64,000 nucleotides of DNA from Ramlibacter aurantiacus (GTDB lineage Bacteria; Pseudomonadota; Gammaproteobacteria; Burkholderiales; Burkholderiaceae_C): assembly GCF_016722895.1 (NCBI RefSeq), contig NZ_JAEQNA010000001.1, forward strand, positions 248,001 through 312,000, written 5' to 3'. Shown here in pieces: positions 16,544 to 31,780 of the stretch. Numbering within the stretch: the stretch's first letter is position 1; every line of letters starts with the position of its first letter. The notes under the pieces are model-generated. The model made no database searches. It was not told the origin of the DNA and saw nothing but the letters and a program-made list of their open reading frames with translations. The translations under genes were made by a program, and so were the position numbers.

Positions 16544-16652
16544 GGAAAGATCGCACCCCTGCGTTCGGGCCGACGTGCTCTCGCTTCCCACGAGGGAACG
16601 AAGCCGCACGTGCACGATCAGCCCATGAGGCATCGAACGAGGAGACACAGCC

Positions 16653-17495
16653 ATGCGAAACCGTCCCGACCCCTTCGGCGAGCGCCGCGACCCAGAGGGC
16701 CGTTCCTGGGGGCCCGTCGTCCTGGCGGTGGTCACGCTGCTGGTGGTGGCGGCCGTGGCCTGGCTCTGGTGGTCGCGCAACGCCGCGCCATCGGGCGAGG
16801 TCCGCACGCCCCCGTCGGTTGCCGAAACGCTGCCACCCCTACCGGCCGTCGAGCCCGCTGTTCGCTACCCACTGGACGAAGCCGAACCGCCGGCCGACAT
16901 CACCGCGGCACTGGCCGACCTGTTCGGCCGCAAAGCCGTGCTCGCGCTGCTGCAGACGCACGAATTCCCCCGCCGGTTCGTGGCCACCGTGGACAGCCTG
17001 GGGCGCGCGCATTCACCACCCGCGCTGTGGCCGGTGGTGCCGCCCGGCGGTCGCTTCACGGCCCAGCGCACCGGCGAGACGGCGGTGCTCGCGCCGGCCA
17101 ACAGTGCCCGGTACGAGCCGCTGGTGAGGTTGGCCGAGAGCATGGACGTGGGCAAGGCTGCCGACCTGTACCGCAGCATCTACCCGCAACTGCAATCGGC
17201 CTACGAGGAGCTGGGCTACGGCAGGCGCTACTTCAACGACCGGGTGATCGAGGTGATCGACCAGCTGCTGGCGGCGCCCGAGCCGGCAGGTCCGGTGCAA
17301 CTGCAGCAGCTGGTCATCAAGGGACCGATGGCCGATCCCCGGCCGTGGGTGCGCTGGGAGTTCGTCGATCCGCAACTGCAATCGCTCACCGCCGGCCAGA
17401 AGATCATGGTGAGGATGGGCGCCCAGAACGAGCGCCGCCTGAAGGCCCGGCTGGTGGCGCTCAGGTCCGAGCTGGTGCGCGGGCGCGCCCGCTAG
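16653..17495 (+). CDS. DUF3014 domain-containing membrane protein
   Basis: A 280-residue protein with one transmembrane helix (about residues 20-40, WGPVVLAVVTLLVVAAVAWL) and a Pro-rich linker. A DUF3014 domain follows, with FPRRFVATVDSLGRAHSPPA and YEPLVRLAESMDVGKAADLY, then IYPQLQSAYEELGY and FNDRVIEVIDQLL. The family has no established function. The start has a GAGGAG ribosome-binding site. The last codons overlap the convergent gene by 4 bp (CTAG shared stop region). Confidence 0.85.
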   Translation: MRNRPDPFGERRDPEGRSWGPVVLAVVTLLVVAAVAWLWWSRNAAPSGEVRTPPSVAETLPPLPAVEPAVRYPLDEAEPPADITAALADLFGRKAVLALLQTHEFPRRFVATVDSLGRAHSPPALWPVVPPGGRFTAQRTGETAVLAPANSARYEPLVRLAESMDVGKAADLYRSIYPQLQSAYEELGYGRRYFNDRVIEVIDQLLAAPEPAGPVQLQQLVIKGPMADPRPWVRWEFVDPQLQSLTAGQKIMVRMGAQNERRLKARLVALRSELVRGRAR

Positions 17496-18916
17496 AGACC
17501 CGGGAATCGCGGGGGCCAGAGCGTTTGCCAGGCGTCGGAAGCCGCCTGCATCTCGGGCGTACGCATGTGCGAGGGCACCTGTCGTAGCACTGCCGGGTAT
17601 TGCCGCACCGCGGCCAGGTAGATGGCTGGGCTGGCGAGTCGCTTCGGAACCGCTTCGAGCAAGGAGCCGTTCTGCTGAACCGCCACGAGACAGAGGGCGG
17701 AGGACATCAACTGGGAATCGACGTACAGCAGGTTGACTGGATCGGCCACGACGGCATCGAGGCAGGCTTGCGGCGTGGTGAGCGACCCGGGCAGCGCCAT
17801 CCTGGGGCGGCACTCGGCGTCCGCCTCTCGTGCCGACCGGTCAACCGCTCGTCTGTGCTCTGTCGCGCGCTGAATGGCCAAGTTCGTTTGTCTGGCGTCC
17901 AGCCGATGTGCAGTGAAGTACTGCAGGGGCAATCCGTTCACGATCGCCAATTCCCTCAGGTCGGCATCCGACAATCGCGCGATCAGCTGGGCAGGAACCG
18001 GCTCGGAGCCTTCCAGCGCCGGCTGCTCGAAAAAGACGCGACAGAGCGGGTCGTCCCACAGCTCGTCCGGCACGTCCATGGCTGCCGTGCGCGGATGCGC
18101 TTGCAGCGCAAGGTCACACAGTTCGCGCGTCCGCAGCTCGGGGGGGATGAACCGCAAAGCACCGCCATCTCGCTCGACCGCCGCCTTGAAGAAGTGCGCC
18201 TGCAGGGCCAGCGGCACACGCCGCAGCGGCGCACGCTCTCCCGACGGGCGGCGTGGTTCTTCGCGTGCGAACGCCATATCGCACAGCTTCTGGGTGCGTT
18301 GGGCGAACGGCACCAGGCTCAAGGCGATGCTGTCCTGCGTCACGGCTGCCGCGTACATCAGCTCCGTGCGTTCCTGCTCAGGCACCAGCAGCAGCACCCG
18401 CCAGTCCGACCCCACCAGCTGTACCCACTGCGGCGCAGGGATGGCCTGGTCTCGCCCCAGGCCCGCGAGTTCGCGGTAGACGGCGAGCTTGCGTGTCGGC
18501 AACTCTTCATAGCTGGCGATGATGGCCGCGAGCTCGGGCGCAAACTGCGGGGGTGTCTGCCTGGGAGCTGGCACCGCCAGTTGGGTCGCCCGGGAAAGGG
18601 CTGGCAGGTGGATGCGCACCGCGTGCTTGTGGTCCATCCCTTCGGCTGGTGCCTCGCCGGCTCGATCGGCGTCCTTGCGGTCACTCGTCCAGCGACGCCT
18701 CGAATCGACCGGCTCTGGTTCAGCGTGGGTGGTGACGCGGGTGCCGCCAGAGGCTGCTGCCGGGCCCCACGGACAGCACAAGCGTGACAGCAGCGATCGC
18801 GCGCCGGGCGGCTCGCCGACCGCGCCTGCGACGGGCGCTGCGCGGCTCGACGGAGCAGCCTTGGACTCCATCGGACGGCGGGTCTGGGCCTGGAAGGGAA
18901 AACGGGGAAAGTGCAT
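17492..18916 (-). CDS. DUF4116-like repeat protein, possible secreted effector
   Basis: A 474-residue protein with no confident enzymatic motif. Residues 1-95 are low complexity and rich in Ser, Ala, Pro and Arg. The rest contains helical repeats in which a Cys/Ala-containing helix alternates with a P-x-x-L turn, for example RTRELCDLALQAHPRTAAMD, SSALCLVAVQQNGSLLEAVP and SPAIYLAAVRQYPAVLRQVP. These resemble the DUF4116 repeat known from Legionella and other host-associated microbes. The gene is visibly less GC-rich than its neighbours, which suggests acquisition. ATG 18916 has a strong AAGGAGT ribosome-binding site. A disordered N-terminus with a repeat body fits a translocated effector, but no secretion system is visible here. 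Confidence 0.65.
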   Translation of the reverse strand: MHFPRFPFQAQTRRPMESKAAPSSRAAPVAGAVGEPPGARSLLSRLCCPWGPAAASGGTRVTTHAEPEPVDSRRRWTSDRKDADRAGEAPAEGMDHKHAVRIHLPALSRATQLAVPAPRQTPPQFAPELAAIIASYEELPTRKLAVYRELAGLGRDQAIPAPQWVQLVGSDWRVLLLVPEQERTELMYAAAVTQDSIALSLVPFAQRTQKLCDMAFAREEPRRPSGERAPLRRVPLALQAHFFKAAVERDGGALRFIPPELRTRELCDLALQAHPRTAAMDVPDELWDDPLCRVFFEQPALEGSEPVPAQLIARLSDADLRELAIVNGLPLQYFTAHRLDARQTNLAIQRATEHRRAVDRSAREADAECRPRMALPGSLTTPQACLDAVVADPVNLLYVDSQLMSSALCLVAVQQNGSLLEAVPKRLASPAIYLAAVRQYPAVLRQVPSHMRTPEMQAASDAWQTLWPPRFPGL

Positions 18917-19107
18917 GGGGACTCCTTGATCCGACCGGACAGGACGCGAGTGCGGGCCGGCTTGAGTGACCCCCGCCCTCGGGAAGTTCACCGGCGCGCC
19001 ACGGCTAAGATCACGCGCTTTCGGTTTTTTCGGGCGCCGCCAGCTCACGGCGGTCGTCGGGACGAACCTTCGGCCCTGCGCCAGCCGCGGCCAGACCCCC
19101 AGCCTCC

Positions 19108-19686
19108 ATGGAATCCCTGCTCGTCTCCACCGGCGTCGTCGCCTTGGCCGAAATCGGCGACAAGACCCAACTGCTCGCCTTCATCCTGGCCGCCCGGTTC
19201 AAGAAGCCACTGCCCATCATCGGGGGCATCCTCGTGGCCACGCTGGTGAACCACGGGCTGGCGGGCGCGCTGGGCGCTTGGATCACCAGCGCCCTCTCCC
19301 CCGATGTGCTGCGCTGGGTGCTGGGCGCATCCTTCCTCGCCATGGCCGTGTGGACGCTCATCCCCGACGAGATCGAGGAAGACGAGACCCGCATCGCCGC
19401 GCGATTGGGCGTGTTCGGTGCCACGCTGCTGACCTTCTTCCTGGCCGAGATGGGCGACAAGACCCAGGTCGCCACGGTGGCCATGGCCGCGCACTACGCA
19501 GCGCCCGTGCTGGTAGTGGTCGGCACCACGCTGGGCATGCTCATCGCCGACGTGCCGGCGGTGTTCCTGGGCGACCGGCTGGCGGGACGCATCCCGATGC
19601 GACTGGTGCACGGCATCGCCGCGGCCATCTTCGCGGTGCTCGGCATCGCCACGCTGCTGGGCGCGGGGCGGGGCCTGGGCTTTTGA
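19108..19686 (+). CDS. GDT1/TMEM165 (UPF0016) family cation exporter
   Basis: A 192-residue inner-membrane protein with six predicted helices in two homologous halves. Each half carries the family motif: LAEIGDKTQ (about residues 13-21) and LAEMGDKTQ (about 112-120). Relatives export Mn2+ or exchange Ca2+/Mn2+ for protons, and the acidic motif residues form the ion site. The loop IPDEIEEDETRIA separates the halves. The gene stands alone and I see no yybP-ykoY manganese riboswitch signature upstream. Confidence 0.9.
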   Translation: MESLLVSTGVVALAEIGDKTQLLAFILAARFKKPLPIIGGILVATLVNHGLAGALGAWITSALSPDVLRWVLGASFLAMAVWTLIPDEIEEDETRIAARLGVFGATLLTFFLAEMGDKTQVATVAMAAHYAAPVLVVVGTTLGMLIADVPAVFLGDRLAGRIPMRLVHGIAAAIFAVLGIATLLGAGRGLGF

Positions 19687-19768
19687 TCGCACCGGGGAAA
19701 AGCCCCTGTCGGCAGCCGCGGGCACACCCCTAAACTGGCCGCCACCATCAGCCACCCCAGGAGGTTCC

Positions 19769-20758
19769 ATGCCCTTGCGCCGCAGCGCCATCGTCGCCCT
19801 CAGCACCGTCGCCGCCATGGCGGCACTCGCGCCAGGATGGGCCCAGGGACAGCCGGCGCCTGCCTGGCCCACCAAGACCATCCGCATCATGGTCGGCTCC
19901 CCGCCCGGTGGTCCATCGGACATCACCACGCGCCTGTTCGCCGAACAGCTGCAGCAGCGAACGGGGCAGCCGGTGGTGGTGGAAAACCGCCCCGGTGCCG
20001 GCAACAACCTGGCCGCGCAGGTGGTGGCGCAGTCCGAAGCCGATGGCCACACCCTCGTGCTCAGCCCCGACACGGTGGTCACCACCAACCCGCTGGTCTA
20101 CCGCAACATGCCCTTCGATCCGCGCAAGGACCTGGTCAACGTGTCGATCCTGGCGGGCTTCACGCAGCTGCTCGTGTGCAACCCCAAGGTGCAGGCGCGC
20201 TCGGTCTCCGAGCTGATCGCCCTGGCCAAGGCCCGGCCCATGACCTATGCATCGGGCGGCCCCGCCGTGCCGGGCCATCTCGCTACCGAAATGCTGCTGC
20301 AGCGCACCGGCGCACGCATGCAGCACATCCCCTACAAGGGCCCGGCGCCGGCCACGCTGGCGGTGCTGTCGGGCGAGGTCGACTGCGGCTTCCTGGCCAC
20401 GCCCACCGTCATGCAGCACGTGAAGGCCGGCAAGCTCAACGCGCTGGCCGTGTCGTCGGCCCAGCCCTCGCCGCTGGCGCCGGACGTGCCGACGCTGCCC
20501 AAGGCGCTGAACCAGCCCGACCTGGACATCACCTTCAAGCTGGTCCTGCAGGCGCGCCGTGGTACCCCGCCCGCGGTCATTGCCGCCCTTGAAAAGCACG
20601 CCGCCGAGATCATGCAGCGCCCCGATATCCGGGCCAGGCTCCAGGCGTCCGACCTCACGCCCGTCGGCAGCACCAGCGCCCAGGCCGAAGCCACCGTGCG
20701 CGAGGACAGCGCACGTTGGGAGCCGGTGGTCAAGCAGCTGGGCTTGACGATGGAGTGA
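19769..20758 (+). CDS. Bug family (TctC-like) receptor
   Basis: A 329-residue periplasmic receptor, the third in the window. The signal peptide is LRRSAIVALSTVAAMAALAP, cleaved near GWAQG. Core segments are TIRIMVGSPPGGPSDITTRL, VVVENRPGAGNNLA, EADGHTLVLSPDTV, YKGPAPATLAVLSGEVDCGF and LAPDVPTL. The start has an AGGAGG ribosome-binding site. It converges with a GlxA-type regulator and overlaps its end by 29 bp; no transporter membrane genes are adjacent, so it is again an orphan receptor. Confidence 0.93.
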   Translation: MPLRRSAIVALSTVAAMAALAPGWAQGQPAPAWPTKTIRIMVGSPPGGPSDITTRLFAEQLQQRTGQPVVVENRPGAGNNLAAQVVAQSEADGHTLVLSPDTVVTTNPLVYRNMPFDPRKDLVNVSILAGFTQLLVCNPKVQARSVSELIALAKARPMTYASGGPAVPGHLATEMLLQRTGARMQHIPYKGPAPATLAVLSGEVDCGFLATPTVMQHVKAGKLNALAVSSAQPSPLAPDVPTLPKALNQPDLDITFKLVLQARRGTPPAVIAALEKHAAEIMQRPDIRARLQASDLTPVGSTSAQAEATVREDSARWEPVVKQLGLTME

Positions 20759-21806
20759 TGCGCTCCAGGGCCGCGCTGCCGCGCAGCTGGTGGGCCAGCC
20801 GTCCAAAGCGCTGCCGGTACTGCGCGGGGCTCAGGCCCACCTTGCGCTTGAACAGTCGCGTGAAAAAGCTCGTGTCGCTGTAGCCCACCTCCTGGGCGAT
20901 CGAATCCACGGGCAGCTCGCCCGATTCCAGCATCTGCTTGGCTTCTTCCAGGCGCACGTGGTGCACGTAGGCCAGGGGCGTCATGCCGGTCGCGGCGCCG
21001 AAGCGGCGCTTGAAGGTGCGCTCGGCCAAGCCGGCCATGGCCACCATCCGCATCACGGGCGCTGCGTCGGCGTAGTGCATGGAAGCCCACTGCTGGCAGC
21101 CGGCGATCACCGGATCGGCCGCCTGGCACCCGTGCGTGAGCGACGCATAGGCCTGGGGCGTGGTCGTGTTCACGTCCATCAGGTTGATGCGGGCCACGCG
21201 CATGGCTTCTTCCGGCCCCGCATACCGCGCGATGAGCGAAAGCACCAGCAGGTGCCATGACACGCCGCTGCCGGCCATCAGGATGCGCTGCCGGTCGCCC
21301 GTGACCACCAGGCCCCGCTCGGCATGCCATCGCACGCGCGGAAATGCGCGTTGCAAGTGGTCGCAGTAGGCCCAGTGCGAGGTGGCGTCAAGGCCGTCGA
21401 GCAAGCCGGTGCGTGCCAGCAGCAAGGCGCCGGAGCAGGCCGACGCCAGCAGGCCGCCTGCCTGGTGGCAGCGGCGCAGCCATTCGACCACCGGCTCGGC
21501 CGCTTCGCCAAGATCGGCCCCCGGCGCGACGTTCAGGTCGGTGACGACCGCCACCTGCGGCGCAGGCAACTGAGCCAGGCTGGCCTGCGGGGTGATCCGC
21601 ACCCCGTTGCCGGTGACCAGCGGCAGCCCGTCGGGGCTCACCAGCACCGGCAGGAAGGGCGACGGCTGCAGCGGCCCGCCGTGCAGCAGGGTCCAGTCGC
21701 GTCGCACGCTGGCCAGCGCGTCGTAGAACCCGAAGACCGTGGAGGCGCTCGACTCGGGCAGCGTGAGCAAGGCGACGGTAATCGGGGCTGGCGCGGTGTC
21801 GATCAT
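20730..21806 (-). CDS. GlxA family transcriptional regulator (DJ-1/PfpI domain plus AraC HTH)
   Basis: A 358-residue regulator. The N-terminal DJ-1/PfpI-like domain (about residues 8-190) carries GGLLASACSGALLLARTGLL around the usual nucleophile-elbow Cys, as in GlxA/FtrA-type regulators that sense small metabolites. The C-terminal AraC domain (about 225-325) has two HTH motifs, MAGLAERTFKRRFGAATGMT and SIAQEVGYSDTSFFTRLFKR, with the closing GLSPAQYRQRF. The start is uncertain. ATG 21806 removes an N-terminal extension that would be encoded partly by a dispersed repeat. Confidence 0.88.
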   Translation of the reverse strand: MIDTAPAPITVALLTLPESSASTVFGFYDALASVRRDWTLLHGGPLQPSPFLPVLVSPDGLPLVTGNGVRITPQASLAQLPAPQVAVVTDLNVAPGADLGEAAEPVVEWLRRCHQAGGLLASACSGALLLARTGLLDGLDATSHWAYCDHLQRAFPRVRWHAERGLVVTGDRQRILMAGSGVSWHLLVLSLIARYAGPEEAMRVARINLMDVNTTTPQAYASLTHGCQAADPVIAGCQQWASMHYADAAPVMRMVAMAGLAERTFKRRFGAATGMTPLAYVHHVRLEEAKQMLESGELPVDSIAQEVGYSDTSFFTRLFKRKVGLSPAQYRQRFGRLAHQLRGSAALERITPSSSPAA

Positions 21807-21844
21807 GGCGGTGCTCAATTCGTGTCCGGGAAAGCAGACCATGC

Positions 21845-21910
21845 AACCAGCGGCAACCGCGGAACCGGCTTTGCCCCAAGGGGGGGCGGCGAAGCCGCAT
21901 CGGGGGGTGG
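21845..21910. repeat. Dispersed GC-rich repeat, copy 2 (short form)
   Basis: Contains ACCGCGGAACCGGCTTTGCC in common with copies at 7.2 and 42.1 kb, followed by a G-run and GGCGGCGAAGCCGC. It lies in the divergent gap between the GlxA-type regulator and the TTC38-like gene and appears to lack the central part of the other copies. Confidence 0.65.
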
Positions 21911-22012
21911 CCGGAATCACCGGTTGCTTGCCGTTATGCACCTAGTCTAGGCAGCGAGCCGCCCGGAGACTAGGGCCACTTCTTCACCCCACTCCAGAGA
22001 GCGAGACGCACC

Positions 22013-23290
22013 ATGACCCGAGACCACGTTGGACTGCCGTATTCCGGGGCCACGCCCGATGGGCTGCGCGGCTACGAAGCCGCCCTGCATCAGCTCAGCT
22101 GCTATGTCGACGACCCGGTGGCCGCGGCCGACGAGGCAATTGCCGCGAGTCCCGGCATGCCCATGGGCCATGTGCTGCGCGCGTGGCTGCACCTGCTGGG
22201 TACCGAGCCCACCGGTATCGCGGTGGCGCAGTCTTCCTGCGCCACCGCGGCCGCGCTGCCGGCCAACGAGCGCGAGCGCCAGCACCTGCGCGCCGCGTCG
22301 CTGCTGGGCCAAGGCCACTGGCACGCGGCCGCGCGCGTGCTGGAAGACCTCAGCCCGCGCGAGCCGCACGACCTGCTGGCCCTCATCGCGGGCCACCAGC
22401 TGGACTTCTTCACCGGCGACTCGCGCATGCTGCGCGACCGGATCGCGCGGGCCCTCACGCGGTGGGACCACGCCATGCCGGGCTACCACAGCGTGCTCAG
22501 CATGCACGCCTTCGGCCTGGAGGAAACCGCCGACTACGTCGCCGCCGAACGGGCCGGGCGCCGGGCGCTGGAGCTGGAGCCGCGCGATGGCTGGGCCTGG
22601 CATGCGGTAGCCCATGTCCACGAGATGCGTCACGAGCCGCAGGCAGGCGTGCGCTGGCTGGCGGACCACCGGCGCACCTGGTCCGAAGGCAGCTTCTTCG
22701 CGGTGCACAACACCTGGCACCTCGCTTTGTTCCAGCTGGAGTTGGACCGGGTGGACGAGGTGCTGCGGCTCTATGACGAGGCGATCGGCGGCACCGGCTC
22801 CAGCCTCATGCTCGACCTGGTCGATGCGACGGCCATGCTGTGGCGGCTGCGGCTGCGCGACATCGATGCGGGCGAGCGCTGGCAGGCACTGGCACAGCGC
22901 TGGCGTGAGTGCGCGACGCCGGGCCTCTACGCGTTCAACGACTTCCATTTCATGCTGGCGCTGGTCGGTGCGGGGCAGGAGGCGGGCCAGCGCGAGCTGC
23001 TGCAGGCGCAGGCCGATGCCTGCGAGCGCGACGACGGCAACGCCCGCTTCACCCGCGAAGTCGGCGAGCCGGCGACCCGGGCGATCCACGCCTTCGGGCA
23101 AGGCGACTACGCGGGCTGCGCCGCGCGCCTGCGGGACATCCGCAGCCGCTCACACGCGTTCGGCGGCAGCCACGCGCAGCGCGACGTGATCGACCTGACG
23201 CTGATCGGGGCGGCCGAGCGCAGTGGCGATGGGGACCTCGCGCGTGGCCTGAGGGACGAGCGGGCGCTGCGTCGTCCCGGCCGCTACTGA
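22013..23290 (+). CDS. TTC38-like tetratricopeptide protein
   Basis: A 425-residue soluble protein resembling the tetratricopeptide repeat protein 38 family. It is all helical, with TPR-like segments such as GHWHAAARVLEDLSPREPHD and DYVAAERAGRRALELEPRDG followed by WAWHAVAHVHEMRH. The HxxxHxxE-like cluster in that segment and HNTWHLALFQLEL are conserved-looking. Its biochemical role is unknown; such proteins are widespread in Burkholderiales. It starts with ATG 22013 after an AGAGAGCGAG stretch and converges with the PfpI-like gene after 15 bp. Confidence 0.75.
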   Translation: MTRDHVGLPYSGATPDGLRGYEAALHQLSCYVDDPVAAADEAIAASPGMPMGHVLRAWLHLLGTEPTGIAVAQSSCATAAALPANERERQHLRAASLLGQGHWHAAARVLEDLSPREPHDLLALIAGHQLDFFTGDSRMLRDRIARALTRWDHAMPGYHSVLSMHAFGLEETADYVAAERAGRRALELEPRDGWAWHAVAHVHEMRHEPQAGVRWLADHRRTWSEGSFFAVHNTWHLALFQLELDRVDEVLRLYDEAIGGTGSSLMLDLVDATAMLWRLRLRDIDAGERWQALAQRWRECATPGLYAFNDFHFMLALVGAGQEAGQRELLQAQADACERDDGNARFTREVGEPATRAIHAFGQGDYAGCAARLRDIRSRSHAFGGSHAQRDVIDLTLIGAAERSGDGDLARGLRDERALRRPGRY

Positions 23291-23305
23291 GCCGACGGCG
23301 ATGCT

Positions 23306-23926
23306 TCAGCCGCCCTCGCCCACCGCACTGGAGACATCACCGCCCGGTGCCATGGTCTGCACCCGCCGCCCGGCCAGCAGGCCCTTGAGATGGCTGATGA
23401 AACGATCCAGGCCGGCCGGATCGGTGAGGGAGATGAGGTGCTCGTCGATGGCCATGGCCTGCTGCGACACCACGGCGCCCGCGCCCTCGGCGGCCGGCAC
23501 CAGGTGCTCCGGGGTGCTGAGCTCGCGCTCGGCCCCCAGGCCCGCCGACAACACCGGCAGCACGCCGTCGGAGATGGCGCCGATGGGCTTGGCTTCGGCG
23601 TCGAGCCGGGCCAGGAACTGCCGCGCATCGCCGTCCAGGGCCAGGCGGGCACCGCCCTGCGGGCTGGCGATGACGACCACGCCATCGAACGCATCGGGGT
23701 CGGCCACGGCAACCGCGAGATGCGGTTTCATCGACTGCGCCAAGCCATCGCCGTCCAGGACCTGGACCGCGCTGCGGCCCGAAGCGAGCACGGACACGGT
23801 CACGCCCATTTCCTCCAGGGCGCCGCGGGTCTTCTCCATCTGCTCGCGGCTGCTGTCGTGGGAGATCAGCAGGGCCACGTTGAGGCCACCGAGCAGGTGC
23901 TGCGGCGTGTCTTGGATCAAGGTCAT
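23306..23926 (-). CDS. DJ-1/PfpI-like protein lacking the nucleophile Cys
   Basis: A 206-residue protein with a DJ-1/PfpI-like fold similar to the C-terminal domain of large catalases. Segments LNVALLISHDSSREQMEKTR, FDGVVVIASPQGG and KPIGAISDGVLPVLSAGL match the fold, but where active members read AICHG this has AISDG, so the nucleophile Cys is Ser and the following His is Asp. It is therefore probably not a PfpI-type protease or glyoxalase and may be a binding or structural protein. No catalase gene is nearby. A weakly placed ATG at 23926 is the only sensible start. Confidence 0.7.
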   Translation of the reverse strand: MTLIQDTPQHLLGGLNVALLISHDSSREQMEKTRGALEEMGVTVSVLASGRSAVQVLDGDGLAQSMKPHLAVAVADPDAFDGVVVIASPQGGARLALDGDARQFLARLDAEAKPIGAISDGVLPVLSAGLGAERELSTPEHLVPAAEGAGAVVSQQAMAIDEHLISLTDPAGLDRFISHLKGLLAGRRVQTMAPGGDVSSAVGEGG

Positions 23927-24016
23927 CCACGGATGCTCTTGCAGCAGAGCGCGGCTGTCTGTAGGAACCGTCCGCCGCCGTGTGCGGGCGGGCGCGCCTT
24001 CGCCGAGGGCGGCGGA

Positions 24017-24274
24017 TCAGCCCCCGGGCCGGTTCTTCTGCAGGATGGCCACCAGGATCAGGCCGTAGGCGACCACGCGGACCAGGTAGTAGAAGGGTTC
24101 GAGCTCGCTCGCCGCCGACATCAGTCCCAGCACGGCCCGGTTGGCGGCCTCGATCCAGAACGACAGCGCGAAGTACAGGAAGAAGCGATCGCGCGAGCGG
24201 TGCCAGAAGCGGAAGAAAAAGAGGCCGGCGATGGCGGAACTGATGGCGATCGCGCCGGACAACATCTGGTTCAT
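24017..24274 (-). CDS. DUF5985-type small membrane protein
   Basis: An 85-residue protein with three predicted transmembrane helices (about 5-22, 30-50 and 62-80) and the loop RFWHRSRDRFFLYFALSFWI. It resembles DUF5985 proteins of unknown function and is paralogous to the gene just upstream (24279-24542), with the same three-helix plan and an R-x-W-x(4)-R-x-R motif. It is the last gene of a tight three-gene operon (spacings of 4 and 1 bp) that is divergent from the giant poly-HAMP kinase. Confidence 0.75.
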   Translation of the reverse strand: MNQMLSGAIAISSAIAGLFFFRFWHRSRDRFFLYFALSFWIEAANRAVLGLMSAASELEPFYYLVRVVAYGLILVAILQKNRPGG

Positions 24275-24278
24275 GGAT

Positions 24279-24542
24279 TCAGTCCTCCTCCCAGATGAGG
24301 CCGAACACCAGCAGCAGCACGGCCACCAGGGCGACGACCAGGCGTGGGGTTCGCAGGTCGGTGGCCGCACCGACCACCAGCTTGTCGACGACCAGGAGCA
24401 CGTTGGTCAACGCAATGCCGAAGAAGCACAGCGCGCTCCAGAACAGCAGGCGCGCGCGGGTGTGCAGCCAGCTGCGCAAGAGGAGAACGAACGCGGCCAG
24501 GCCGGTCAGCGCGCACAGGAAATAGACGATCGCCGCCATCAT
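24279..24542 (-). CDS. DUF5985-type small membrane protein (paralogue)
   Basis: An 87-residue protein with three predicted helices (about 3-21, 30-50 and 67-83). The first loop, LRSWLHTRARLLFWSALCFF, parallels the downstream protein, suggesting tandem duplication. It starts with two consecutive Met codons one base after the stop of the upstream gene, so translation is probably coupled. Function unknown; the pair might form a heteromeric membrane complex. Confidence 0.75.
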   Translation of the reverse strand: MMAAIVYFLCALTGLAAFVLLLRSWLHTRARLLFWSALCFFGIALTNVLLVVDKLVVGAATDLRTPRLVVALVAVLLLVFGLIWEED

Positions 24543-24543
24543 T

Positions 24544-24939
24544 TCAGGTGTCCTTTCGCCAGCGGAAACCGTCCGCGAACTGCTGGGCTCTTTTTTCGAC
24601 TTTGGAGTGAATGAGGTCGGTGACCGTGACCAGGTCCACCGCGTAGTGCGCGGCCAGCCGGTCGAGCACCTGGGCCAGCTCGGGCGTGCTCGGTGCATAG
24701 CCGTAGATGGGGTCCTGCGTGCCCGAGGAAACCTGGGCCATGCCCGCCTCGGCCGCATCGGCCAGCAGGCGTGCCGCGTCCGCTTCAGGCAGATACAGGC
24801 GCCTGGCCATCGTGCTCGCGGTCCAGGCCGTGGACGGTTCGGCGCGCAGCAGCAGCACGGCCTCCAGGTAGGGAACCGAGGGAATGCTCGTGGCGATGAA
24901 GCGGCGCAGGTCGGGGGGCAGCTCGGGGCGGCGCATCAC
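24544..24939 (-). CDS. Small protein with winged-helix-like pattern, first gene of membrane operon
   Basis: A 131-residue soluble protein, first in the operon with the two three-helix membrane proteins. SIPSVPYLEAVLLLRAEPST, followed by TASTMARRLYLPEADAARLL, looks like a winged-helix or substrate-recognition HTH fold, then a C-terminal helix with LVTVTDLIHSKVEKRAQQFA. Similar helices end many small regulators. The start is GTG 24939 or ATG 24936. It may regulate or be part of the membrane complex. Function unknown. Confidence 0.65.
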   Translation of the reverse strand: MMRRPELPPDLRRFIATSIPSVPYLEAVLLLRAEPSTAWTASTMARRLYLPEADAARLLADAAEAGMAQVSSGTQDPIYGYAPSTPELAQVLDRLAAHYAVDLVTVTDLIHSKVEKRAQQFADGFRWRKDT

Positions 24940-25203
24940 GAGGCCACCCTTCGTTCTTTCGACATGGGGCGAGACTTTAACGGCAGTTCACCCTGGAATT
25001 TTTTGGCGCGCGCAACTTGTCGAGGTTGAACGGAAGAGTGTCGGAGCCGTCCTACGCGCGGATTGGCCGATTGCGCCGACACTCCCGCAGCCCACGGCGG
25101 CCGCCCTCACCGAAGGGGAAGGCGGTTGCCATGCGCAGGACATGCAAGCGCAGGTCGGCACGATGCCCGTCCTGGCCCCTGAAGAAACTTCTCTCGAGTC
25201 TCC

Positions 25204-31767
<6,564 letters not shown>

Positions 31768-31780
31768 GAAAGAGGCCAGG

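Noticed and set aside
18917..19107. yybP-ykoY manganese riboswitch upstream of the GDT1-type exporter
   Set aside because: Expected from the family in some bacteria, but I could not find the conserved core sequence in this leader.
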